Below the pieces are notes generated by a model. The model did no database searches. It had not been told where the DNA came from and saw only the letters and a program-made list of their open reading frames with translations. A program made the position numbers and the translations under genes. Source: JAYOEY01 sp038120295 (GTDB lineage: Bacteria > Pseudomonadota > Alphaproteobacteria > MPNO01 > UBA2964). Taken from it: 64,000 nucleotides of DNA. The DNA lies in assembly GCA_038120295.1 (NCBI GenBank), contig JAYOLL010000002.1:186001-250000 (forward strand), written 5' to 3'. Within the stretch, counting starts at the first letter, position 1; the number at the start of each line of letters is the position of its first letter. This document shows, in pieces, positions 25,362 through 33,547 of this stretch.

Positions 25362-25724
25362 ATGGCGGTCCAGTATGACAGGTCGAAACCGATTCCCGGC
25401 ACTACCGTGTTCGACGGGGCGGTGTCGCGGAAGGGCTATCGGATCAACAGGTTCGCCATGTCCTTTACGCAGCCGGAAAACCGCGCCGCCTTCACGGCGG
25501 ACGAGGAGGCCTATATGGAGAAATGGGGCCTCAGCGACCAGGAGCGGCAGTTCCTTCGCGACCGCGACTATCGCGGGCTGATCGATGAGTGCGGCGGCAA
25601 TATCTACATGATCATGAAGCTCGGCGTGTGCACCGGCGACGGGCTGTATCATATCGGCGCACAGCTCCGTGGCGAGAGCTTCGAGGAGTTCATGGCGACG
25701 CGCGGCGCAGCGGGCGCCAGATAG
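25362..25724 (+). CDS. ligA: LigA-like alpha (small) subunit of protocatechuate 4,5-dioxygenase
   Basis: A 120-residue all-alpha protein. FMSFTQPENR-like FAMSFTQPENRAAF, YMEKWGLSDQERQFLRDRDY and GLIDECGGNIYMIMKLG are typical of LigA subunits of class III extradiol dioxygenases. The subunit caps the active site of LigB. It begins 103 bp from the divergent PEP-CTERM start and is followed 28 bp later by the catalytic subunit, forming a two-gene operon. Confidence 0.92.
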   Translation: MAVQYDRSKPIPGTTVFDGAVSRKGYRINRFAMSFTQPENRAAFTADEEAYMEKWGLSDQERQFLRDRDYRGLIDECGGNIYMIMKLGVCTGDGLYHIGAQLRGESFEEFMATRGAAGAR

Positions 25725-25752
25725 TGGCGCCAGATAGGGGAGACCGGATAAA

Positions 25753-26586
25753 ATGGCGAAAATCGTTGGCGGCATCGGCTCCTCGCACGTGCCTTCTATC
25801 GGCAAGGTGATCGATATGGGCGAGCAGGACGAGCCCGCCTGGAAACCATTGTTCGACGCCTACGTGCCGGTGCGCGGCTGGCTGGAAGACCTCAAACCCG
25901 ACATCGCCATCGTGGTCTATAACGATCACGGCGCCAGCATGTTCTTCGACCGGTACCCGACCTTCGCCATCGGCGCGGCGGACAGCTACGCGATCGGCGA
26001 TGAGGGGTGGGGACGCCGCCCGCTGCCCGACCTGCCGGGCGATGCCGAGTTCTCATGGCACCTGGCGGAATCCCTCGTCTATGACGAGTTCGACATGACG
26101 ATCTGCCAGGAGCTCGCGGTCGAGCACGGCTTCCTGGTGCCGATGAATCTCTGTTTCCCGCACGAGCCGTCGTGGCCTGTCTCCGTGGTGCCGGTGGCGG
26201 TCAACGTGATCCAGCATCCGCTGCCGACCGCGCTGCGCTGCTGGAAGCTGGGCCAGGCGATCCGGCGCGCGGTTGATTCCTGCCCGCGCGATCTGAAGGT
26301 GGTGATCTTCGGCACCGGCGGCCTGTCGCACCAGCTCAACGGAACGCGGTTCGGCCATATCAATCCCGAGTTTGACAACCGGTTCCTCGATCTGCTGGCC
26401 GAAGACCCGATGCAGCTCACCGAAATGACGCATCAGCACATCATGGAGGAAGCCGGCGCCGAGGCGGTCGAAATCATCATGTGGCTCACCATGCGCGGCG
26501 CGCTGTCGGAGAACCCGCAGCAGGTGTTTCGCAATTACTACGCACCGATGACCACCGGGATCGGGCTGCTCGCGTTCGAGGAGTAG
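25753..26586 (+). CDS. ligB: LigB-like beta (catalytic) subunit of protocatechuate 4,5-dioxygenase
   Basis: A 277-residue class III extradiol dioxygenase. The Fe(II) ligands line up with Sphingobium LigB: H12 in GSSHVPS, H59 in YNDHGAS and E240 in EAVEIIMW; the catalytic base is H193 in GTGGLSHQL. With LigA it cleaves the aromatic ring of protocatechuate or a related catechol (gallate, 3-O-methylgallate) next to the hydroxyls. Downstream lig genes (ligC, ligI, ligJ) are not adjacent. Its likely supply is the Rieske plus Pht5-like route seen at 15-17 kb (inference). Confidence 0.92.
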   Translation: MAKIVGGIGSSHVPSIGKVIDMGEQDEPAWKPLFDAYVPVRGWLEDLKPDIAIVVYNDHGASMFFDRYPTFAIGAADSYAIGDEGWGRRPLPDLPGDAEFSWHLAESLVYDEFDMTICQELAVEHGFLVPMNLCFPHEPSWPVSVVPVAVNVIQHPLPTALRCWKLGQAIRRAVDSCPRDLKVVIFGTGGLSHQLNGTRFGHINPEFDNRFLDLLAEDPMQLTEMTHQHIMEEAGAEAVEIIMWLTMRGALSENPQQVFRNYYAPMTTGIGLLAFEE

Positions 26587-26615
26587 GGCGGAGCGCGCCC
26601 TGTATCGCAAATTGT

Positions 26616-26703
26616 CGTCATCGCCGGGCGTGTCCCGGCGATCTGTCGGAAGCCGGAGTTTCGTCCCAATCAAGATGCCCGGGACGGTGCCCGGGCATGA
26701 CGG
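26616..26703. repeat. Dispersed palindromic intergenic repeat (CCGGGATGAC type), copy A
   Basis: Two hairpins flank a short spacer: TCGCCGGGCGTGTCCCGGCGA at 26620-26640 and GCCCGGGACGGTGCCCGGGC at 26677-26696, followed by ATGACGG. The layout (a terminal GTCATCG and an ATGAC end) matches mobile palindromic repeats common in alphaproteobacterial intergenic DNA. It lies after ligB, before the interrupted PPOX gene. No coding. Confidence 0.75.
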
Positions 26704-26733
26704 GCTATGTGGGGGCGGTGGGCTGGAGGGGGG

Positions 26734-27147
26734 TCACCCCCGGCTCTGCGGGCCCACCCGGTCGATCTCGATGCGGATGATGACGCGGTCCTCGTCCAGG
26801 ATGTGGCGGCGCGAGTCCTCCTCGTCGAAATCGTTGCCGAGCCGCCTTCGGTAGGCGTCCAGCAGCAGGTCGAGCGATTCCGGAAGGCCGATCACCTCGG
26901 CCCGACCATCGAGCTGGTAATAGGCTGAGCCGTTCCACTGTTCGCCCAGCACGACCATCGAGACGTTAGGATTGCGCTGGATGTTTTTCACCTTTTAGGT
27001 GCTGCTACGCGAAGAGATGACGACGCGGCCTTCTGCGTCTATTCCCGGCGTGACCAGAGTCATCTGAGGCGAGCCGTCCCGCCGTCGCGCCATCAGCACG
27101 CCGCGATGGTTGGTTTCGAGAAATTTCTGAACTTCGCTGATTTCCAT
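26734..27147 (-). pseudogene. Pyridoxamine-phosphate-oxidase-family (PPOX) protein interrupted by an in-frame TAA
   Basis: From ATG 27147 the minus strand reads MEISEVQKFLETNHRGVLMA, RRRDGSPQMTLVTPGID, VVISSRSST, then TAA at 26997-26995, then KVKNIQRNPNVSMVVLG and on to a stop at 26734. The two parts join without frame change to about 137 residues of a split-barrel FMN or F420-binding protein of the PPOX family, where a residue such as tyrosine normally sits at the stop (AYKV.NL..P). A single base change (for example TAC to TAA) explains it. It may be a recent pseudogene or a sequencing error. Divergent from Rieske copy 2. Confidence 0.75.
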
Positions 27148-27222
27148 AACTGGCCTCCTGATTGCGGATGCGGTTCGTCCCGAACTCTGCTGTAATTGTC
27201 ATCGAGTTGGGAGGCCAAGCCA

Positions 27223-28461
27223 ATGCTGTCGCGAGAAGAAAACGAGCTGCTGACCCGTGTCGGGCCGGGGACGCCGATGGGGAAGCTGATGCGGCGCTAC
27301 TGGGTTCCGGCGCTGTTTTCCGGGCAAATCGAAAAGCCAGACTGTCCGCCTGTGAGGGTAAAGCTGCTGGGCGAGAAGCTGGTGGCGTTCCGCGACACCG
27401 ATGGACGCCCCGGCCTGCTGGACGAGCGCTGCCCGCACCGCACCGCCTCGATGTTCTTCGGCCGCAACGAGGAATGCGGGCTTCGCTGCGTCTATCACGG
27501 GTGGAAATTCGATGTGACGGGCAAATGCGTCGATTTGCCCTCCGAACCGCCCGGCAGCAATTTTCAGGACAAGGTGAGCATCAGGGCCTACCCGTGTCAC
27601 GAGGCTGCCGGCATCGTCTGGACCTATATGGGGCCGCCGGAATTGAGGCCGGAATTCCCCGAGTTCGAATGGACGCAGGTCCCGCAGTCGCATCGCTACG
27701 CCAGCCGCCATATCGAGAGATGCAACTGGTTGCAGGCGCTCGAAGGCGGGTTCGACACCAGCCACCTCGCCTTTTTGCACCGGGGCGCGACCCAGGCGCC
27801 GCGCAGCGTGCCGTCGCGCTACGACGTGATCCCGAAGGAATTCGGCTTCGTGGTCGGGACCGGGCGCGATGCGGGCGAGGGCGAGACGCTATGGACCGCC
27901 AACGTGATGGCGATGCCGTTCCACAAGATCATCGCGACCGATCCCTACGGCGCGCATTGCTGGGTGCCGATGGACGACGAAAACACCATGCTCTACAGCG
28001 TCGATTACAGGCCCGACCGGCCGCTGACCGACGATGATCTCGCGCTTAGCCGGAATTTCGAACATATCCACGCCGAAACCATTCCGGGCACCGACCTGCC
28101 CGTCGAAAACGCGGCGAACGATTACAGGATCGACCGCGCGGCGCAGGCGGCGGGACCGTCCTTTAGCGGCATGCGCGGGCTCGCGGTGCAGGACAGGGCG
28201 GTGCAGGAATCGATGGGGCCGGTCGCCGACCGGACGATCGAACATCTCGGCGTCAGCGACACGGCGATCATCCGGATCCGCCAGCTATTGCTGAAAGCGG
28301 TCAGGGATCTGGAAGACGGCAAGGAACCGCCCGGCATGAAGGGCGCAAGCTACCGCGTGCGTTCGGCGCGGTTCGCAGCCCCGGATGAGGCTGCGTTTGC
28401 CGACATCGTCGACGAACGGGTGACGCTCGATGCCGCGCCGGTAATGGAGGCCAGGCTGTAG
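27223..28461 (+). CDS. Rieske aromatic-ring-hydroxylating oxygenase, phthalate 4,5-dioxygenase-like (copy 2)
   Basis: A 412-residue paralog of the oxygenase at 15,163, with the same residue numbering for the Rieske ligands (C70, H72, C89, H92) and the mononuclear iron ligands H181 and H186 in GGFDTSHLAFLHRG. The N-terminal 120 residues are nearly identical in motif order (GPGTPMG.LMRRYW). ATG 27223 follows TTGGGAGG. It ends 3 bp from the convergent UbiD gene. Reductase partner not present. The C-terminal halves of the two paralogs differ more, which suggests different substrates. Confidence 0.92.
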   Translation: MLSREENELLTRVGPGTPMGKLMRRYWVPALFSGQIEKPDCPPVRVKLLGEKLVAFRDTDGRPGLLDERCPHRTASMFFGRNEECGLRCVYHGWKFDVTGKCVDLPSEPPGSNFQDKVSIRAYPCHEAAGIVWTYMGPPELRPEFPEFEWTQVPQSHRYASRHIERCNWLQALEGGFDTSHLAFLHRGATQAPRSVPSRYDVIPKEFGFVVGTGRDAGEGETLWTANVMAMPFHKIIATDPYGAHCWVPMDDENTMLYSVDYRPDRPLTDDDLALSRNFEHIHAETIPGTDLPVENAANDYRIDRAAQAAGPSFSGMRGLAVQDRAVQESMGPVADRTIEHLGVSDTAIIRIRQLLLKAVRDLEDGKEPPGMKGASYRVRSARFAAPDEAAFADIVDERVTLDAAPVMEARL

Positions 28462-28464
28462 GCC

Positions 28465-29958
28465 CTATTTCACCGGCGGCTGCTGGTTGCCGAGCAGCCA
28501 GCCCCACTTGTCCTTGGCCTTCGCCCAGAGTTCCGGGTCGGGCATGTTGACCTTCGGGAATCTGTCTTTCCAGTGGAACGGCCGGCAGGCGTTGATGATG
28601 GCGCGCGAATTGGTCGTATCGCCGTCTTCCTTCCGGTCGGGATGGATCAGCGGGTCGAGGCCCGTCGACCAGGCGCTGCTGATGATGTCGATATCGGTCG
28701 CCGGATCGGCGCGGAAGCAGAGCGCCCACATGACTTCGCCCAGGTCTGACGCGTCGATATCCTCGTCCACCACCACGACGAACTTGCCAGCATAGGCGCC
28801 GAGCCGGCACTGGCTGGCGATCTGGCCGGCCTGGGTGGCATGACCCGGATAGCGCTGCTTGATCGAGACCGCGGTGAACATGCGACCGCCGCCGCATTCA
28901 TGGCACCAAGCCATCTGCACATCGGGCACGCCGACCGCGTCGATCTGCTCCTTGAGGAGGGCCGAGCGCACGACGGCGCGATAGCGCGACTGCTCTTCCG
29001 GCGGGCGCTGCGGCGGGCAGCCGAGCAGGATCGGGTTGTTGCGGTGATAGATCGCCTTGATGTCGAGCGTCGGGCCTTCATGTTCCGGGTTTCCGTAATA
29101 GCCGGTCCACTCGCCGAACGGACCCTCGAGGCGCCGCTTGTCGGGGTAGCAGAACCCTTCAAGGACGACTTCCGCATTGGCGGGGAAGGGCAGCCCGGTA
29201 TGCTTGCCGATGACGACCTCCGTCGGGCGGCCGCGATAGGCGCCCATGATGTCGAATTCGCAGACCCCGTATGGAATTTCCGACGACGACATCAGGAAGC
29301 TGAGTGGGTCGACGCCGACCACGACACAGACCGGCATGGGCTCGTTCTCCGCCATGTATTTCTGTCGGTGAATGCGTCCGTGCTTGCCCGGGGAGATGTA
29401 GAAGCCGACCGTTTTCTCGTCATGAATCATGACGCGGTAGGTGCCGACATTGATCCAGTTCTCCACCGGATCCCGGGTGACGTTGAAGGAACCGGTGCCG
29501 ATATAGCGGCCGCCGTCGCCGGCATGCCAGAGCGGCGTCGGAAAGGAGAGCACGTTGACGTCGTCTCCTTCCATGATGTTTTCCATGACCGGGCCGGTCT
29601 GCACGACCTCGTAGGGGATAGGTTTCTGGACGACTTCCTGGTAGGCGGCGTTGAACGCCATGCTGAGTTCGAACTTGGTCAGGTGGGCGGGAAAACCCAG
29701 CGTGATGTTCTGGCGCTGCCCGCCAAAGAAGTTGGTGAACACGCGATGGCCCTTGGGATAGCCCGGGATCTCGTCGAACAGGGCGCAGGGCGCGGTTTCG
29801 CTGTGCTGCAGCAGCTCGGCAGCGAGCCCGATATCCTCTTCCCAGGTTGCGCCGTCGATCCGGCGGAGCTCGCCGAGTTTCTCGACCTCGTCGATATACT
29901 CGCGCAAATCGTTGAAGGTGACGTTGTGCTTGAGATTCGCGATCTGCGAGCCGTCCAT
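28465..29958 (-). CDS. UbiD-family prFMN-dependent decarboxylase (copy 1)
   Basis: A 497-residue UbiD-like enzyme. The catalytic Glu-Arg-Glu network can be placed at R175 (VGTYRVM), E278 (RLEGP) and E283 (FGEWTGYYG). Prenylated-FMN and metal-binding segments lie around N159-R162 and E205-H region. UbiD enzymes reversibly (de)carboxylate aromatic or unsaturated acids and need prFMN made by UbiX, which is not in the window. It is divergent from the EamA gene at 30,087, and a paralog lies at 57,889. Substrate unknown; aromatic acids are likely given the neighbourhood. Confidence 0.93.
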   Translation of the reverse strand: MDGSQIANLKHNVTFNDLREYIDEVEKLGELRRIDGATWEEDIGLAAELLQHSETAPCALFDEIPGYPKGHRVFTNFFGGQRQNITLGFPAHLTKFELSMAFNAAYQEVVQKPIPYEVVQTGPVMENIMEGDDVNVLSFPTPLWHAGDGGRYIGTGSFNVTRDPVENWINVGTYRVMIHDEKTVGFYISPGKHGRIHRQKYMAENEPMPVCVVVGVDPLSFLMSSSEIPYGVCEFDIMGAYRGRPTEVVIGKHTGLPFPANAEVVLEGFCYPDKRRLEGPFGEWTGYYGNPEHEGPTLDIKAIYHRNNPILLGCPPQRPPEEQSRYRAVVRSALLKEQIDAVGVPDVQMAWCHECGGGRMFTAVSIKQRYPGHATQAGQIASQCRLGAYAGKFVVVVDEDIDASDLGEVMWALCFRADPATDIDIISSAWSTGLDPLIHPDRKEDGDTTNSRAIINACRPFHWKDRFPKVNMPDPELWAKAKDKWGWLLGNQQPPVK

Positions 29959-30086
29959 GGCGTAATCTCCCGGTTAACAAGGCAATGGCGGCAAGCCTAT
30001 GGTCAGCGCGCGCCGCTGTAAACGGCGGTGATGGCGGGACGGTGGAAAGAGTGTAGGTTTGACCGCCGACAGAAAGACCGACCCCG

Positions 30087-30983
30087 TTGAATGCGAACGA
30101 AAATAGCGTAGTCCCCGACCGCCGCAGCGACACGATCCGCGGCATCGCCTGGATGCTGCTGAGCATCGCCGGTCTGACTGTCGTCGTCCTGTCGGGCCGC
30201 GCGCTAAAGGTCGATATGGATCCGCTGCAGCTGCTGTTCTGGCGGGCGCTGGTCGGGCTGATCATCATATCCGCAGTCATTGCGCCAAGGGGCTTCCATA
30301 CGGTGCGGACCCGGCGGCTTGGCCTTCACATCGTTCGCAACCTGATCCATCTCGCGGCGCAGTTCGGCATCTATTATGCCTTTATCGTGGTCCCTCTGGC
30401 CGAGGTGACGGCGGTCGAATACACCATTCCGGCCATGACGGCGCTGATCGCCGCGGTGTTTCTCGGCGAAAAGGTCGGTATCCACCGCTGGGTCGGCATG
30501 GCGATGAGCTTCGTCGGGGTGCTGTTCGTGGTCCGGCCCGGATTTGCCGAGGTGCCGCCCGAAATGTTCGTCATGTTCGGCGGCGCGCTGTGCTTCGCCA
30601 TCAACAACGTGATGATCAAGGCGATGACGCGGACCGAATCGGCCGAGACCATGGTCTTCAACATGAACCTGATCCAGCTGGTCATCGCGGTCGGACCGGC
30701 GCTCTATGTCTGGACGCACCCCGAATGGCATCACGTGCCGTGGATCCTCGGGCTCGGCGCCGCCGGGCTGATGACGCATTACGCGATGACGCGGGCGCTG
30801 GCGCTGGCCGACACCTCGGTCTGTTTTCCGCTCGATTTCCTGCGACTGCCTTTCATCGCGTTAGGCGCCTGGCTGCTCTGGGGAGAGACGTTCTCTCCCT
30901 GGGCCGTACTCGGCGCCGCCATTATCTTCGGCGGACAGTACTACGCGGTATGGAAGGAAACGCGGGGGAAGAGGGAAGCCTAG
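30087..30983 (+). CDS. EamA/DMT-superfamily transporter
   Basis: A 298-residue membrane protein with ten predicted hydrophobic segments in two EamA repeats; a conserved motif for the family is VEYTIPAMTALIAAVFLGEKV. The family exports amino acids, nucleotides or other metabolites. The only in-frame start that keeps the first helix is TTG at 30087; an ATG at 30091 is out of frame. Its stop directly abuts the stop of the convergent selenoprotein gene (0-bp gap). It is only distantly similar to the four EamA genes at 41-45 kb. Confidence 0.85.
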   Translation: MNANENSVVPDRRSDTIRGIAWMLLSIAGLTVVVLSGRALKVDMDPLQLLFWRALVGLIIISAVIAPRGFHTVRTRRLGLHIVRNLIHLAAQFGIYYAFIVVPLAEVTAVEYTIPAMTALIAAVFLGEKVGIHRWVGMAMSFVGVLFVVRPGFAEVPPEMFVMFGGALCFAINNVMIKAMTRTESAETMVFNMNLIQLVIAVGPALYVWTHPEWHHVPWILGLGAAGLMTHYAMTRALALADTSVCFPLDFLRLPFIALGAWLLWGETFSPWAVLGAAIIFGGQYYAVWKETRGKREA

Positions 30984-31664
30984 CTACTCCGCCGCCTCCG
31001 GCCTGGCGATGGCCGACTTTATCGCCTCCTCGAACTCGTCGACGTCGAAACAATGCGGGCCCATCCCGCCCTTGTAGGCGATGGTCCCGTCCGGATCGAG
31101 CACGTAGAGCCGCTCGGGCAGGGCGTTGTAATGGTCGTTCGCCTCGTCCGTCATGTTGTCGAGCAGCATCGGGAACGAAAAATTGTAGCGCAGCATGCAG
31201 ACCCCGGCGATCTCCGCCCGCTCGTCTTCTGTGGTCGGCTGGGTGTAGAGGATGTCGTCGTCGAGATTGGCCGCCGACTGCACCCCGTCGGTCGGGTGCG
31301 CTTCCCTGATATAGACGCACAGGAATTGGGCGGCGCCTTCGTATTTCTTCGCGAGGTTGTTGAGGCGCACGGCCTCCTTACGGAAGGGCGGTCATGTGAA
31401 GGAGCCGAAAATCAGCCCGACCGGCAGCCCCCTGAAATCCGAGATCGATCTGTACTCGCCGGTACGCTTGCCCTCGCCGCTCAGCAGTTCCAGCCGCATG
31501 TCCGGCGCTGGCGCGCCGACATCGGGCGATTTCGCCATATCGTCGATCACGCGCTTCTCGTAATAGGCGCGCAGATCCTCACGCTTCTGGCCGCGCACTT
31601 CGAGCTCGCGGTCGGTCATCGAGACGATGCGTTCCTCGAACTGTCTGGGCAATTCAATCGCCAT
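30984..31664 (-). CDS. Deiodinase-like thioredoxin-fold selenoprotein (in-frame UGA = Sec91)
   Basis: Read from ATG 31664 (GGGAGAAAG upstream) the frame has a TGA at 31394-31392, then continues to a normal stop at 30984, giving 226 residues with selenocysteine at 91. The context IFGSFT-U-PPFRKE matches the deiodinase active site GSCTUPPF, and YIREAHPTDGV (His123) matches the deiodinase YIEEAHPSDGW block. Both halves are one domain: neither open frame alone makes a complete thioredoxin fold. A hairpin 15 bases after the UGA fits a bacterial SECIS. Known relatives remove iodine from thyroid hormones in vertebrates; bacterial homologs have unknown roles, probably redox or dehalogenation. selD lies 28 kb away. 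Standard gene finders would split this into two ORFs. Confidence 0.9.
31362..31376 (-). promoter_or_regulatory. Bacterial SECIS-like hairpin
   Basis: On the mRNA strand GAGGC-CGUGC-GCCUC forms a perfect 5-bp stem with a 5-base loop. The stem starts 15 bases after the UGA and the loop about 20 bases after it, within the 16-37 base range known for bacterial SECIS elements. A G is present among the first two loop bases, as SelB recognition needs. It lies inside the coding sequence, as is normal in bacteria. Confidence 0.7.
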
Positions 31665-31791
31665 GGCTTTCTCCCGGCTGCGTTCCTGCAAAGGGTAGGG
31701 CTGTGTCCGCCCATCCGTCAAACTGCCCCGGGTGAAATTGACTGTACTGTCGGTTCTCTGGTCCAATCCACTCACAATCAGGGGAGCGGCC

Positions 31792-32496
31792 ATGGCCGGA
31801 CGGCAGATCGGGATAGCGGCAGCGGACGGCGGCATGTTCGGGATATGGCTGGCGTTACCCGAGAATGGAGCGGGGCCGGGTCCCGGGATCGTCATGCTGC
31901 ACGAGATCTTCGGCGTCACCGGCTGGATCCGCGAGACGGCGGAGATGTTCGCGTCCCACGGCTACTGCGTCGCCGCGCCCGACATGTTCTGGCGACTGGA
32001 ACCGGGCTTCGAAGGCGATTTCCGGGATGCGGAACAGACCGCACGCGGGCGTAGCTACAAGGCAGCGCTCGATCACGAGACCGGGTTGTCCGACATCGCC
32101 GCCGTCATCGCGCATCTGAAATCGCTGCCGCAGTGCAACGGAAAAATTGGCGTCACCGGCTTCTGCACCGGCGGCACGATGGCCTATCTGACAGCGGCCC
32201 GCCTCGGGCCCGATGCCGCGTCCTGCTATTACGGTACGCAGATTCACGAATTCCTGGAGGAAGGCCGTAACATCGAGTGCCCGTCGATCTTCCATATGGG
32301 TCTGAAGGACGACCGTGTGCCGGAAGGTTTGTCGGATACGGCGCGGGCGGCCTGGGACGGCAATCCCAACACAACGATCCATACCTACGATGCCGGCCAC
32401 GCCTTCGCCCACACGGAACGCGACGATTATTACCTGCCGGATACCGCGAAGCTGGCGCATGCGCGGACGTTCGAGCTGTTCGATGGATTGAAATAG
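31792..32496 (+). CDS. Dienelactone hydrolase family protein
   Basis: A 234-residue alpha/beta hydrolase. Catalytic triad: C125 in VTGFCTGGTM, an aspartate at 173 or 174 in GLKDDRVP and H203 in YDAGHAFAH. Cysteine instead of serine is the hallmark of dienelactone hydrolase, which opens dienelactones formed in chlorocatechol and related ring-cleavage routes. MLHEIFGVTGWI carries the oxyanion region. ATG 31792 follows CAGGGGAGC. Divergent from the deiodinase-like gene, with 127 bp between starts. The exact substrate is unknown. Confidence 0.9.
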   Translation: MAGRQIGIAAADGGMFGIWLALPENGAGPGPGIVMLHEIFGVTGWIRETAEMFASHGYCVAAPDMFWRLEPGFEGDFRDAEQTARGRSYKAALDHETGLSDIAAVIAHLKSLPQCNGKIGVTGFCTGGTMAYLTAARLGPDAASCYYGTQIHEFLEEGRNIECPSIFHMGLKDDRVPEGLSDTARAAWDGNPNTTIHTYDAGHAFAHTERDDYYLPDTAKLAHARTFELFDGLK

Positions 32497-32526
32497 GGCA
32501 GACGTACGAAATGGAATTCTCGGTTG

Positions 32527-32641
32527 CACCCACCTCCCCTGTCCCCTCCCCCCTGAAGGGCGGAGGGGGACGCCGTTGGAGGGGTACGCCAGGCCCCCTC
32601 TCCTCTCTTGGGGGAGGAGAGGGGTGGGGTGAGGTGGGGGA
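32527..32641. repeat. 115-bp GC-rich dispersed repeat with terminal inverted repeats, copy C
   Basis: The element begins CACCCACCTCCCCTG and ends GGTGAGGTGGGGGA, so its ends are inverted. Inside are two more palindromes (CCCCTCCCCCCTGAAGGGCG and CCCCCTCTCCTCTCTTGGGG region). The same length and layout recur at 39,958-40,072. It lies between dienelactone hydrolase and the alpha/beta hydrolase. Confidence 0.8.
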
Positions 32642-32683
32642 GCCTTCCTGTCCGCCTGAAAAACCTTGCTGCGGGAGGCACCG

Positions 32684-33547
32684 ATGACCGATCCCCAATA
32701 CCGCACCGAGACCTGCCCGTCCGGCGACGTGGAGCTTTGCTGGCATGCTTTTGGGACGCCCGGCGGGCCGGGCGGCAAGGCGACGCCGCTTATCATGCTG
32801 CACGGCACGAACTATTACGATTCGACCGACTGGCTGCCCATCGCGGAACGCCTCGCCGACGAGCGCGAGGTTGTGATTTACGATCATCGCGGGTTCGGCC
32901 AGTCGGGCTGGAGTGCGAGCAAGGATTATTCGGTCGATGCGCTGTGCGGCGATATTTCCGCGCTGATCGCCTATTTCGGCTGGGAGAAGCCCGCCGTGTT
33001 CGGCCATTCGATGTCGGGACGGCTCGTCGTGTTCTTCGCCGCGAATTTTCCGGCGCAGCTGTCGAAGCTGATCGTAGCCGATAGCGGGTTCGATCACGGC
33101 GCGCCGGGCGCCTACCAGATTTCGCTAGGCAACGAACCGCTGGTGTTCGACAGCGTCGAGGCGGCGATGGAGAAATTCGCCGGCCTCGCCAACCCGCCCC
33201 GCATCGCGCATGACCGCGCCCGGGCGGAGAAGGCGCTGCGCAAGGTGGACGGCGGCTACATGCTGCTGCGCGACCCCGACTACCGCAACACGCAGTCGCA
33301 GGCCCCCGGCGCGCCCGAACCGGGACTGCGCGATCTCGATGCGTTCGAGGAGCTGAAGAAGGTAACCTGCCCGACGCTGATAATCCGCGGCCTGCAATCG
33401 ACCCGATACCCGCCGGATATCCTCGAAAGGCTGGAGATCGACTATCCTGACCTTAACTGGGCAACGGTGGATTCGCAGCACGATCTTGCCGCCGGTGCGC
33501 CGGACGAGCTGGTGGCGGCGATACGCAATTTTATGGAGGATGAATGA
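32684..33547 (+). CDS. Alpha/beta-fold hydrolase
   Basis: A 287-residue hydrolase. Nucleophile S109 sits in FGHSMSGRL, with an oxyanion motif MLHGTNYY; the acid and base are probably in LIIRGLQSTRYP and DSQHDLAAG. DHRGFGQSG is typical of the epoxide hydrolase/haloperoxidase-like and C-C hydrolase groups, so it may act on ring-fission products or esters. ATG 32684 follows GGGAGG. Its stop overlaps the start of the TauD-like gene (ATGA), so the two are coupled. Confidence 0.88.
   Translation: MTDPQYRTETCPSGDVELCWHAFGTPGGPGGKATPLIMLHGTNYYDSTDWLPIAERLADEREVVIYDHRGFGQSGWSASKDYSVDALCGDISALIAYFGWEKPAVFGHSMSGRLVVFFAANFPAQLSKLIVADSGFDHGAPGAYQISLGNEPLVFDSVEAAMEKFAGLANPPRIAHDRARAEKALRKVDGGYMLLRDPDYRNTQSQAPGAPEPGLRDLDAFEELKKVTCPTLIIRGLQSTRYPPDILERLEIDYPDLNWATVDSQHDLAAGAPDELVAAIRNFMEDE

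Noticed and set aside
26995..26997. Recoded stop in the PPOX gene
   Set aside because: The codon is TAA, not TGA, and no SECIS-like hairpin or pyrrolysine context applies; nonsense mutation is simpler.
31392..31919. Stand-alone 175-residue protein ending at the UGA
   Set aside because: It would end in the middle of a thioredoxin fold at the active-site residue, and its upstream part before 31,664 reads the opposite strand of the dienelactone hydrolase.
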